A stretch of 64,000 bases of DNA, taken from Larix kaempferi. Its lineage: Eukaryota > Streptophyta > Pinopsida > Pinales > Pinaceae. Positions 48,521 to 59,719 of this stretch are shown in pieces. Every line of letters starts with the position of its first letter. The stretch's first letter is position 1. The DNA is taken from assembly GCA_027924585.1 (NCBI GenBank), contig BSBM01001440.1:633501-697500 (forward strand), read 5' to 3'. The notes under the pieces are model-generated. The model did not search any database and was not told the origin of the DNA. It saw nothing but the letters and a program-made list of their open reading frames with translations. The translations under genes and the position numbers were made by a program.

Positions 48521-50116
48521 AATAATAACAGTAGCTTTAGGTCACGTTGAACGCTGAAACAACTTCGGTCGGCCGTCGCATGCATGCGGCTGCTCCCTGA
48601 GTGTTCAGGCGTCACGCTGATCGTTGAAACGGAGGCTTCTCGATGTTACGGTTTCATCCGGCTACTGCAAGCCTGCGGTTGCTTCCCTCGTCAAGCAGAA
48701 TGACAGCCAGCTTTGCCTCAGTAGTCCATTCATCCACAACCGGAGGTTCGATCCCGGTCTCGCGCTCTAGTGGGGGAAATGCAACCCGCGACTAGCCTCC
48801 CATGTTTGTTCAGGAAATACCTATGCTATCCATTGCAGTGGTAGAAGAATCTTTGATTGAAGCAAGGAATTTCGCAGAGTCAGCTTTGGTTTGTCACTTC
48901 AATGGGTTCTTCCCTCGCCTGGTTGCTCTCCATAAGTGGATCTCGGAGGTATGGAAGCCCCTTGTTTCTGAGGAAATTTCTATTTACCCCCTTTTCTCGG
49001 GGGTTTTTTGTTGTGGATTTTGATTCTCTTAAGGATAAACAGATCATTCTTGACTCTGTTCCATGGTTTTGGGGAAGTTCGGGGCTATTCATGAAACCCT
49101 GGAGCCCTCTTTTCAACCCAACTACTGACCAGATCTCATCTGCTCCAGTTTGGGTTTGGATCCCAAATTTTCCCTTGCATCTTTCGAACTTGGACTCGCT
49201 TAAAGCTATTGGCAATGCGTTGGGCTCCTCTTACGATCGTAGTCCAAAAATGAAGGATTTCATCAAAAAAACCTATGCTCGCATCTGTGTGGAAATGGAC
49301 TTTAACATTGGATTTCTTGTTGAGATACATTTGACCAGCAAGGATTATGTGTGGGTGCAAAAGCTTGACTATGAAAATGTGATGTTCAGATGCAGATCTT
49401 GCTTCGTGACCAGACATCTTGTAAAAGATTGCCCAAAAGCCTCTCAGATCCCCAAATCCAAAAAGCTTCATCTAAAATCTACTTGGTGGGAAGGAGCAAG
49501 CTCCAAGCATTATACAGTAAGCAGAAATGAAGATCTATCCAAAGAGGCTCCATCACAAGATAAGGATTCTTCTCAGGCTAAAACAGAGGACACTCTTGAA
49601 GAACAAAGGATCCCTGCCAACGAAAAGACCCACATGTAGCTCCACGAGTTAGTGCTATCCAAGCCCCTCAAGATGCACCCGAAAAATGTAGCACCTATTC
49701 TCGAAGCCTTTGTCGAGCCATTAGATTGGATCAAAGTCGACAAAAAGAAAAGAGGAGCTTCACCCTCTTTGAAGCCAAAAGAAAGTTTAAGTTCTCCAAG
49801 AAAAACAAGAAGCCAACAAACTTCATATCGTTAATTCCTGGATTGTATCGAGTTGTATGAAAGAAGTAGGACAGCAACAATTTTGGTCTTGCTAGTAGCG
49901 AATGTAGCCCAGCTCCTTCTTGGGCAGTAGGTTAGAAGATTCAGTCTCGATAGAATAGGAACGTATCAGGATAAGCCAAGATTGGTTGTAGATGATCAAG
50001 GAGTCATGGACGTAGTCCTCTCATGGGATCAGTTTGTCTTCATAACAATGTAATCTTTGAATTTTCTTTTATATATAAAAGCTCTTAACTGTTTTTGTTA
50101 ACAAAAAAAAAAAATG
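48521..50116 (+). mobile_element. ORF1-only LINE-like retroposon with target-site duplication
   Basis: The perfect 12-bp direct repeat tctaactcatta flanks this ~1.6-kb segment (48509-48520 and 50117-50128). The right end is a poly(A) run at about 50102-50114. The left end opens with a GC- and CpG-rich leader of about 230 bp (48540-48790), unlike the AT-rich surroundings. Between them lies a LINE-type ORF1 and no reverse transcriptase. These are the hallmarks of target-primed retroposition of a short element, comparable in design to the ORF1-only HAL1 elements of mammals. The leader holds ggttcgatcccgg near 48746, similar to a Pol III B box, so an internal promoter is possible. Confidence 0.8.
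48802..49639 (+). pseudogene. LINE ORF1 protein (DUF4283 plus CCHC knuckle), one frameshift
   Basis: The RNA-binding ORF1 (gag-like) protein of plant LINEs. The first frame reads ALVCHFNGFFPRLVALHKWI and continues through WKPLVSEEISIYP. After one extra C in the ccccc run near 48988 it continues in the second frame as FSRGFFVVDFDSLKDKQIIL, WFWGSSGLFMKPW, PVWVWIPNFPLHL and YARICVEMDF. A zinc knuckle follows: CRSCFVTRHLVKDC (C-x2-C-x4-H-x4-C). The C-terminal tail is charged and ends at 49639. Another open piece (49652-49834, basic, KKKRGASPSLKPK) probably continues the tail in a third frame. Corrected, the protein would be of usual plant ORF1 size. Confidence 0.75.
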
Positions 50117-50512
50117 TCTAACTCATTATTCTATTATTAACTTAAAAATACATAATCGATTATAATTGTCCATACACCAACTATTCCAATTTGGAATCAT
50201 GTTGTAAATGCTAATACATAAATCCTGCAAATAGGTAAAAAATGCATTAATTAATTAATTGATTATGAAGTAAAACACTTATTTACCCAAATTTAATTTT
50301 GAAGTGCCAACTATTTCACGTTGTAAAGTATAACACATATATCGTGCAAATAAGCAAAAATTGCATCCATGAATTAATTATGAAGTAAAATACTTGCAAT
50401 TTATCCAATTATTATTAATTTGCAATTATAGCTATTATCCCAAAAATTGCAGCCATTCATTGATTATGAATTAAAATCCTGGATAGAAAACCAAATCCTG
50501 GAGGCAATCATG

Positions 50513-50632
50513 AATTATAATTATAATTAAGATGTAAACTTGAAAAATTATGACTGTAAAAACAGAAAGCATCCCCACTGATTTCTTCTTCCCAGCTTGT
50601 TGTAGCCAAAAAGGAGCTCTAACAGATTGAAA
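50513..50632. repeat. 120-bp direct repeat, right copy
   Basis: Partner of 43526-43645; see that entry. It lies 385 bp to the right of the LINE target duplication. Confidence 0.9.
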
Positions 50633-51061
50633 AGGAGCCATATAATTATTAATATTCTATTATCTTCATTAGATTTTATTTATCATAATCTTCCATTAAA
50701 TTCAAATAGATAATTACTTTTAAATTCAAAATATCAAAAAATATATATCAATTAAAATTACAATATATATTTTGTAGATAAACATAAAACTATATACACT
50801 ATATCATAGTATAATTTAACATATCTTTATCTTATATAGTCTTAAATTTATAATACTGAGTATATTATAATATTTGGCATATCTTGGAACTGGATGCCAT
50901 GTTAATTCCAAAGGAACTAAAACTGGCTTGCTTCCTAACCACCACTTCTCTAAAAACATATTCTTTGACATATTCAGATCCTTGCTTTTAAAAAATACTG
51001 GCAAATCAGTGTCCTAATAACTTAGGTCTCATTCAAGATGGATCAGTCGAAGATAGGGGCT

Positions 51062-51829
51062 TCTTCTGTATATGCGCAGTGCATATAGCGACTTCTTCCG
51101 TATATGCGCAGCTTCTATATATGCACATATTACATATACGAAAGCTTGCATATATGGAAGCTTCCATATATGCGTTGCGCATATACGGAAGCTTCTGTAT
51201 ATGCGCATATACGGAAGCTTCCGTATATGCACAGCTTCTGAATATGCGCTACGCATATACAGAAGCTTTGCATATACGGAATCTTCTGTATATGCGTAGC
51301 ATCCGTATATGCACAACGCATATACAGAAGCTGTGCATATACGGAAGCTTCCATATATGCGCAGCTTTCGTATATGCATAGCCGCTTCCGTATATGCAGC
51401 CGGAAGCTTTCGTATATGTGCATATACGGAAGCGGCTACGCATATACGGAAGCTTCCGTATATGCGTCGCTTCTGTATATGCACAACTTCCTTATATGCG
51501 CATATACGGAAGCGGCTTCGCATATACAAAAGCTTCCATATATTCACAGCTTCCGAATATGCGCTGCACATATATGTAAGCGACGCATATACATAAGCTT
51601 CCGTATATGCGCAGCTTCCATATATGCGCCGCTTCCGTATATGCGCTGCGCATATACGGAAGCGGCGCATATACGGAAACTTCCGTATATGTGCGGCTTC
51701 CGTATATGCAGTGCATATATGGAAGCGGTGCATATACGGAAGCTTCCGTATATGCGCAGCTTCTGTATATGCGCAGCTTCCGTATATGCACAGCCGCTTC
51801 TGTATATGCAGTCGGAAGCTTCCGTATAT
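51062..51829. repeat. Palindromic minisatellite (cttccgtatatgcgca units in both orientations)
   Basis: About 770 bp built from the half-unit gcttccgtatatgcgca and its reverse complement, in irregular alternation. Many adjacent inverted units form perfect palindromes, for example 26 bp at 51205-51230 centred on AAGCTT. Either strand can fold into serial hairpins, or the duplex into cruciforms. All six frames are open over long distances (267 codons at 51832-51029 minus), which follows from the unit sequence and is not coding evidence. It is CpG-rich compared with its flanks. No bordering target duplication was seen. Confidence 0.95.
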
Positions 51830-51839
51830 CAAATGATAC

Positions 51840-54800
51840 CACTATGACCACTTTAGAGGCACCTAAATTAGTAGCCAACCATTGTTTACCCAAACCCTTA
51901 TTTCCTAGTTTTTGCAATGCTTCTATGTTTTGTTTATTTATGTTTATACTATGGCAATTCCATAGGTAATATACTATTGAGTTTTGAGCATGAAAACTTG
52001 TTTTGTAATATACTATTGAGTTTTGAGCATGAAAACTGGGTGATATAAGACTATGATTAACCAATTTTGTACTTTCAATTTGATAAGCATCACACTCTTG
52101 ATTAGAATATAGTGATTGTTTAAAAATTATTCTTATTTCTGAGTCACTCTCCTATTTCATTCTTGGAGATAGTATTCATTCCACCTGGGACAAGATTGTA
52201 TTTTACATTTCGTCCTCCTAAGTCTATGGGATAGCCCTCTAGTGATACCATCCCATCCTCTTTAGAATTGTAACATGGATTTGGAAAATCAAAACAAAAT
52301 ATGTGAATAGATAAAAATAACATTTGGCAAGATGGTTTATACTCTATCTATGGAAACAATAATTTCATCCTTTTTTAGTCTCATTTGTGTTATCTTTTCT
52401 CTCTTTGTTTCTCCTTCTCCAACCAATTCTCCTAGATATAATCCATATCCTTTTGTGCTCTGGTTCACGCTCTCAGTTTTATATTTTTGCATGCCATTTA
52501 GAACAATGGTACACATTCCAAATTGAATGCTGTGTTTCCTAATAAAAGGGATAAATTCAAAACCCTCAAGGATTCTGCAAGCTTTGTTTTAACAACCTTC
52601 AAGAAATGAAAAGTTTATTATGTGAGATTTATCTACACAATTATGTGTTTCCTCAGAAGTTGAGGTGGTCTTTGAACCCTTACGTAGGGGACATTAAACT
52701 CAAGGCAACCATATATTGGTTGTATAAAAAACATAATAAAGGTTTTCCACTATGGAATATTACAAGGCCGGTGAGATTATATATGAACTAAGGGTGAGAG
52801 GGGAATGTGCTAGGCCAAATGATGTCTAGAGAAACCATATAAATGTGATTGTAGATTTAGTCGCATTCCTAGTTTTAGAAAGGAGATAATTGGAGGCAAA
52901 TGCACTTTATAATAGACTGATCAATACTTCAAGGGATGAGTCACTACAAGTTCTAGAAGTAAGATGGAACGATACTTTTGAAAATATACAAAAATGGAAC
53001 CCTAGTCCTTCCCAAGTCTCATAACAACTCTTTATAGAGTTGAAATATATGTTGAAGGCGTTCAAAGAATTACATTCAATTAGGTAGGGTTAAATTTTAG
53101 TTTTTTACTTTCATTACATCCTATCCACTATTATCAATGATTTGGAGAACCATGGTGTTTCTACTACTTGAGGACACGGTGGAAGGAACTTGTCCAATTT
53201 TCAGGATACTACCAAAAAGAAGCTACAACCTATTCTATTTATTATAACCTTAGAGAGGAATGCTTGAAAACATAGAGGGATGTTGAGATTATTATAACAC
53301 ATGAAAGATAGTTAGTTCCCCTCTCAATTTGGGTAAGCAACACTCAACAAATATTTTGAGACTTAGAATCAAAAGTAGAGGAATCTAGATGAAGCTAACA
53401 CAACATCAAAATCACTCCAGTAGGCTTCCTAAGATTGCTTCATATTTTATTCAAAAACACCTACAACTTAAGAGAGGTTGACATAAGATGCCAATTCTTG
53501 GCTAAATCATTGGTGAATCAAGAAAAATGTCATTCTACAAAATAGTGGTAATATACAAAATAGTGATAATATTAAAACTAGTATTACATCTAAATTTAAG
53601 GAGAAGATGTGGTGCCATAAAGAGTTCAAGGATAAGAGAAAAATAAAATATTATAAGGAGGTGATCAACCCTAATACAGAAGATCAAAAGTATCTCTTTG
53701 TTTAATTAGGTTCATGAGCTCCAAAGTGAAGGAGGGCATTGGCATTCCTAAAAGGCCACTGGATTAAACAATTTGTCATAAAATGTCATGTGTACACCTA
53801 CATTAGAGCACAATTTCAAAATATTCACAATCATATTAACATTGATAATCTTTTAACTCATCACAACTATGGTGATCAAGGAATGTTTCTTTTAATGAAG
53901 TTGGTGTCAATGGACACTAATCACTATCCTGTTGTCATTATCATTATTTATATATTTTAAATTTTTTAATAAGAAAATAATATTTTTAATAATTTGACAA
54001 TGAAAAAACACATTGCATTACTTTATTTTTATCCAATGAAAAATAATTAAATAATATTTTGAATTTAAAAAAAAAAATTATTAATAATAAATTACTTACT
54101 AACCTTGTAAATTTTGCATGAATATAAGTACAACTACTTGAAATATTATAGTACTAATAAAATTCTAAGCAAATAGCTTATTAACTTTTAATTTAATCAC
54201 TTTTAATAGAATTTGGTAAATATTTTTTTAAATATTATTGTTTTATTATTCCAAATACAACGTTGAATTTTTGTAAACTTAAACATAATATGAAATATTA
54301 AAATTGCAATTTTGAGTTAAGTTAATAAGTTATCATTTTAACCCATTAAATTTGGGCAAAAATCTGCATAGTAAAATATTACAATTTATATATATAAATT
54401 CTAAGTTTTTTATATTTATTAATGATATATATAATAATGATAGAAATTACATACATATTTAAACAACATCAACTTCTTAAGAAATCAAGTATTATAAATA
54501 CAAACCTTCATTGGACCATACTAAATACAAATCTTCTCAAGTCAAATTTCAATGCTTTCTATGCCATTAACTCTCTGTGATTTTGAAGCTATGATTGGTT
54601 TTGCATTAAATATATATACCAAAGTCAAAATTCAGATAAGAGGAGCATTCAATGTCCTCCTTATAACATATGTAATGCCCACTAAGGAGGACCCTGAATG
54701 CTCCCTTTGGAAGGAAATACGATTGCTACTTGGGAAGGTAAAAACCAGAACCTCATCATCAATAAAAGACGCATGTGTCTAGTTTGGGAAGATCTTTCAA

Positions 54801-55370
54801 AATGAGAAGAACCCTAAGGAGATTCGTCGGAGCATATGCTAATGGGTGCTTATTTCCTAAGCATTTAGAACCCAGGAATAGTTATCTTATCGGACACAAA
54901 GGGCTCAATGCAATATTATAAATCCAATAGGAGCTACCCGCTTTGTAATAACCATAATGTAGCTATGTTGAAAAGTTCGCTACCAATAAATTGCTTCCAG
55001 TACCAGAAAAATATGAGAATCTCTTTTAACTTATTATTTTCATACACATTGAAACCATTAAAATATTATTTCATACACAATGAAACCATTAAAATATTAT
55101 TTTCAAACCATGAAACCATACAAATATTCAAAAATTGAATTTCCGCATTGTATGAGGCTCATTATTTTTAGTGACGTCCATTCATCAAAATGATTTCGAA
55201 CAGTAATATTTTTTTGAGAATGTCCAAAAATTCTCATAATTCAAGGCTCTCCAACAAAATTAGGTTAAACATCATACTAACAAATTTATTCGCTAGATTT
55301 TGTTGGATTTGTGATTCTATTTAAATCAAAGTCAAGTTTGTAGTAGTCTAAAACAAAACATATAGGGGGA
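51840..55370. other. Gene-free AT-rich stretch with transposon debris
   Basis: No gene recognised. A 50-bp tandem duplication (aatatactattgagttttgagcatgaaaact) lies at 51967-52038. Weak protein-like scraps at 52600-53100 may be retroelement gag remnants but show no domain. Two copies of tgaaaccattaaaatattattt lie near 55041 and 55080. Confidence 0.3.
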
Positions 55371-55539
55371 TGCGCTTATTGAAATTTAGAAAAGGAAGCC
55401 ATGGTTTTATCGTTTGATTTGCGGAAGATCTCTATTCGAGACTCGGGCAAGCCCCGAGTCTGATCCTCCTGGTGGTCGGTCTGATCTGTGTGGTGATACA
55501 GTGTTTGAGAAAACAGCTTTGGCTTCCCCCTGGTCCATC

Positions 55540-55800
55540 TAGATGGCTTCTGGTAGGCATCCTTCCATTTCTCAGCCACATGCTCTGTCATCTATCGAAA
55601 CAATATGGTCTGATCATGTATATGAAGCTCAGGGCAACCGAAACTGTGGTTGTTTCGTCCCCAAAAATTTCCGAGGCGTGCATGATAACCAACGATCTCA
55701 ACTTTTCCAGCCGGTCCGGCAACTCACCCACCAAATTCATTGGCTATTTAACTCCAACGGCCTAGTATGGGGTCCCTACGATGAAACTTCGGGGATATAA
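55540..55800 (+). other. Unrecognised open frame of 85 codons
   Basis: The frame ends at 55800 and reads like a protein scrap (IWSDHVYEAQGNRNCGCFVP, LTHQIHWLFNSNGLVWGP). It is more balanced in composition than its neighbours, but I can name no family. It may belong with the retroelement remnants that follow. Confidence 0.2.
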
Positions 55801-56216
55801 TTTATGACGTTCTTATTCTCATCCTTTGGTGCAAAACCACAAAACATGTTTGACACTGCTTAAAAAACCCTATTCTATTAACTTTATAGCTTTTAAGTTC
55901 TAATAAATATAATATCACATTTATCATTACATACTGGCGGACTTCATATCAAGAAATGAAAAAAAAACCGTGGTTGAGAAATGGACAATCGCCATTTTTC
56001 ACAAGCAGATCCCAATGATAATAGATGGAAAAGACGGTCGCCATCTCAATCCAGAAGGAAGCATGAGAAATCCCAAATTTCTTTGCTAAGCGGTCAAGCC
56101 AAACAAAAAAAGTGTCAGCAATGATACATAATACGGGAGGTTCCTTAGCCCTGAGATGTGGCGATCAACTTTTCAACATGCGGTACCATATTAGTCTAGA
56201 AGGCTTCCATAAACTC

Positions 56217-56692
56217 CACCGAATTCAACGATCTATCAAATTCCATACAAGGTCTGGAATATTCATCTCTTCACAAGAAAGGCCCTGGAAGATCTGCAGG
56301 CCCTTGATCTAATTTTAAATATTAGAAAGGTTCTACATCAGTTTGAGAAGAAAGTACATGAACTAGTACACCACATTGCAGCTACAAAAGAAATTGATCC
56401 TGTTGAGTTCATTGTTTCTCCTTGGGAAGGAGTATGCATAGATCTTCTTTCCGTCATTGATTATGTTTTCAGATTTGATTATGTATGTTACAACAGCAAG
56501 GAAAATTCATTTGATGCTCCTCCATCATCAGAAGATGAACTTCATAGAGCTTCAACACATGGTTCTTGCCTACACAACATCGATGCACTGATGCATGATC
56601 ATGACATCCACAATCTCTTCATCAAGTCCGTTACTCGGAAGCAGCTCATTCAGCTCATTCATTTCATTCAAATGAGCAACATGAAAGTATGA
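56217..56692 (+). pseudogene. 5'-truncated open frame directly before an LTR
   Basis: About 158 codons stay open without an ATG near the beginning and end in TGA at 56692. Segments include LEDLQALDLILNIRKVLHQF, VEFIVSPWEGVCIDLLSVID and SVTRKQLIQLIHFIQMSN. It looks like real protein and lies 170 bp before a polypurine tract and an LTR start. It is therefore probably the 3' end of a retroelement coding region or a captured gene piece. No RNase H, integrase or other known motif is visible. Confidence 0.4.
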
Positions 56693-56856
56693 AGACATCA
56701 AGCATGTCCATTTTTGAGGGAGGGTTTTGTTCCCATGAGGTTTTCCCCGTTTCCTCGGTTTACATGGACTAGTTATTTTTGGGGTGACCATAAGCCTTGT
56801 TGCTTGGGCCTTATATTTCTAATAATTTTCTAATTCCCATCACATAAAGTCAGGCT

Positions 56857-57500
56857 TAAGGGGGGGTGTTGGAACATTTAAAAACCCACTATGTCATTCT
56901 AGACTTAGGATAAAATTAATTAATTATTTATGATTAATTTCCTGAGTTTTGACTAGGTAGAATAGGCCAGTTTTGTCTTTTAGTGGACCACATGCTATCC
57001 TCATTCACAAAAACGAATTTGGATAGATTTTGGATAAGATTTCCTTGGATCCTGTCTGATTTTATTCCATTCCTGAATTGGAAAGACACTATCCAGTTTT
57101 AGTTAGCTTTGTCCTGTTTTTTTTGCTTTCTAGTGGAAAAGATAAAGCTAGTTTACTTGGAATCTTTTGCCACTTGACCAATTCGACCTCCACATCATAT
57201 CTAACCTTCTAAAGCCATCATTACATTCCATTTACCTCACTCATGAGCTTCCATACCATACTTTCCAAATTCATGAGCCTCTAGCACAGTTTTGGAAACT
57301 ACTTTCGCCACCTAGGGAGTTTTTTGTCTTTTATAAGCCTTTCTTTTTTCTCTTTCCATATTGCTTGAAAGCAATTCGATTTTCTCCATGGAGGATGTAT
57401 TATATAATGTTATCATATCAATCAATAAGATACACAGTGTTTTCCATAATTTATTCTCTCTATTCTTCTTCTCTCATTGTTTAAAATATTCCATGGTGAA
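56857..57500 (+). mobile_element. Polypurine tract and LTR (left edge clear, right edge not)
   Basis: The purine run aagggggggt at 56857-56865 is followed at 56866 by tgttggaacatttaaaaacc, a typical start of a plant LTR (TG...). The following ~600 bp contains the pyrimidine-rich block ttctctctattcttcttctc near 57450, as in U5 regions. No second copy of this LTR occurs in the window and the CA end is not certain. It is either the 3' LTR of a truncated element or a solo LTR with its internal remnant. Confidence 0.55.
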
Positions 57501-57639
57501 ATTGTCTTATGAATCTAGTTCCTAGTAATTGAAAATCTCACTTGGCGTGTGTATGTTTTTTGTGTGGTGTGACGTGTTTATTTTAGTGTCTCTAGATCTT
57601 GTTTTCGCTTCTTATACCATGTTCTGTATGCATGTGCAG

Positions 57640-58052
57640 ATGGAAATGTGCTATGGATTCGCGGACGGCGTCAGCTAGTATACTCGCAACCTTTCTTCAA
57701 AAGCCTGGGTATTGTATTCCCCAACAGGAAAGTTCATCAGCTCAGGAGGAAGTTGCCTTGGATTCGCAACCAACAATGCCGCAGAGTATTAAGCAGTAAT
57801 TGGAACCCTAACCGATGCCATTTCCTTCGGTATGGACCACACTGTCATCCACCTGGATTCACAATTAGTGGTCTCTTATCTTAACCGGGTTTACGCTATC
57901 CATGATCCTACCTTCCTCCATCTCTTCAGATGAGTCCGTCTCCTGCAAAGGTCCTTTGAATCTGTTCAATACCTGTACATTCCACGAGATTTGAACACAG
58001 TTGTTGACTCGATGTCCAGCTTCATTTTGGATTGGTACATCGCACACACATA
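57640..58052 (+). pseudogene. Retroelement-type RNase H relic
   Basis: After frameshifts, the frame near 57778-58052 reads A-E-Y, then AVIGTLTDAISFGMDHTVIH, LDSQLVVSYLN, VQYLYIPRDLNTVVDSM and a final DW. This is the NNxAEY...DSxLVxxQ...H(I)PRxxNxxxDxL pattern of the RNase H domain in plant retroelements. The catalytic Asp of LDSQLV and the Asp of NTVVD are still visible. Stops occur in the first third and in the middle (after HLFR). Confidence 0.55.
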
Positions 58053-58475
58053 ATACTCATAATATGTAAAAGCATTCACAAGATGTAAAATAGTTCATTG
58101 TATAAAAGAAAACATGTAAACAATATCACATCATTCATCATTTAAAAAAAAAACATAATGTATAAACCGCCAAGAGTGTCTGTATATATATATCATCATA
58201 AAAGTAGTGCTGGTACAAAATCTGAAGCCTAGTAGCTTTCAGTAGTACAAAATCTAAGGCCCCTAAGCTCTCAGTACATGTATAATAACGTCATCCGGCC
58301 TGACGCCTAACCCGTACACCTCTAGCTCTAACAGCTCTCAGTCACTGAGTCTGGAAGCACTCAACTGTCCTCACTACCTTGCGAAGTAATGCATTGAAGC
58401 GTACAGATGCCCCAACAACAAACCTCTACATAGGTCGCGACAGATCATCCACTGCCGGCTTCGGAACATCTACAG

Positions 58476-59400
58476 TCAACTATGACAAGTTCCTGTAGGA
58501 ATCCTCCCTCTCCATGATGGAAGCATGAGTACCTGGGGGCACAACTGCTTCCCCTCCTCTATCTCTCCTCTCCAAAAGAGAGACTCCCATGGGCCGTACG
58601 GGACCCACATCTGCACACACATGTTATTTGCATTGTCATCACTACAACAAAAAAATGATAAATACACAAAAACTGAAAAAGTGTAAGGGTTTTGTTCTCA
58701 CCGATGTCTCCCCATGCCGTGCCTTCTGGTAGCACCAAGAGTGGGTCTTCTCTGTAATTCGTACCACTGTATGGATAATCCTCTACCATGAGCATCTAGC
58801 TCTCTAGCCAGTAGAAGAACTCAACACTGAACCTGATGATGGGGGCCCCACCATGGCAGGCCATCACCTCTGTCCATATAATCATGTGAGGATCCTTAGG
58901 ATCCCTGTCATCCAACCGTACCTATGGGCGCAAGAGGGGGATCCGCTCCAACAGAAACGAGATCACTATAGATCCGTACCCAAATTGCTTGAGCTCTCCC
59001 CATCGACACTTGGTCAACTGAGCTTGGATGTTTGCGAGGAGTCCCTCACACCAGTTGAAGATCTTGGGGGACATGCAGTCTTCCGTGTAGAGCATCTGAG
59101 TCTGAGTGGCCATGTGAGGAGCTTGGATCTCCACCACCCTAGTGATAGTAAATAGTATGGCACGTAGTGGGTGGTCTCGTACCTCTTTAATGGGAATCTT
59201 CCCACTGGAGGATCGAGCATGAGGAGTATAATGCTGCACGACCATGTCGTCAATGGTCCAATCACTATCCCGTGATCCAGTGAGACCTACGTTGTCCCCC
59301 CTTCAGGACAAACCAGTCAAAAAATAGATGTCCTCGGCATCCATCGTAAGTACGTGCTCACCGATCACAAAGCACTGCTAAGCCACGTCCCAACATCGCA
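58476..59400 (-). pseudogene. Plant-mobile-domain-like relic, at least two exons
   Basis: Reading the minus strand from about 59400: FVIGEHVLTMDAEDIYFLTG, LSxRGDNVGLTG, then DWTIDDMVVQHYTP. A long open piece (59245-58922) follows with IFNWCEGLLANIQAQL and QFGYGSIVISFLLERIPLL, then WTEVMACHGGAPIIRFSVEF and LLVLPEGTAWGDIG. A likely intron starts at GGTGAGAAC (58690s) and ends at tgtgtgtgcag (near 58612), before WVPYGPWESLFWRGEIEEGK. The L.LTMxxEDIYFLTGL motif resembles the start of the plant mobile domain (aminotransferase-like) found in transposons and in MAIN/MAIL proteins. At least three in-frame stops make it dead. The family call is tentative. Confidence 0.4.
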
Positions 59401-59668
59401 ACATATGTGTCAGCAGTGGGATTTGGGCCCTCATGCTCCGGATCTAAAAGAACTTGAGCAAAACACAGTTTCTCAAAGCATCCATGCATTGTGTATCATT
59501 GGTCGCTTGTACATCATCAACCTCGTGTTCTCTCTCACACCACTCCAAGACCATGATTGGCTGCTATAAACCTGCCAAAATGGGCATTTAATCAGTGTTA
59601 GAACTCACTTCAACCATAGAGAGTTCACCTTTTGAGTTTAATTTGATGGTTGGAATGGACGTTTCCAT

Positions 59669-59700
59669 CGTCGCACTGTGTTATTTCACACAGTGCGACG
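59669..59700. repeat. Perfect 13-bp hairpin, 6-nt loop
   Basis: cgtcgcactgtgt at 59669-59681 pairs with acacagtgcgacg at 59688-59700. It is GC-rich in an AT-rich context. Function unknown. Confidence 0.85.
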
Positions 59701-59719
59701 TCGTCGCAGTCCACGTTTT

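Noticed and set aside
48700-48790. Possible tRNA gene
   Set aside because: Only a B-box-like word is present; no cloverleaf, acceptor stem or anticodon arm can be drawn.
49136-49471. Minus-strand 111-codon frame
   Set aside because: Lies opposite the well-supported LINE ORF1 frame and shows no domain.
51029-51836. Long open frames on both strands (up to 267 codons)
   Set aside because: Produced by the palindromic minisatellite, which lacks stops in every frame.
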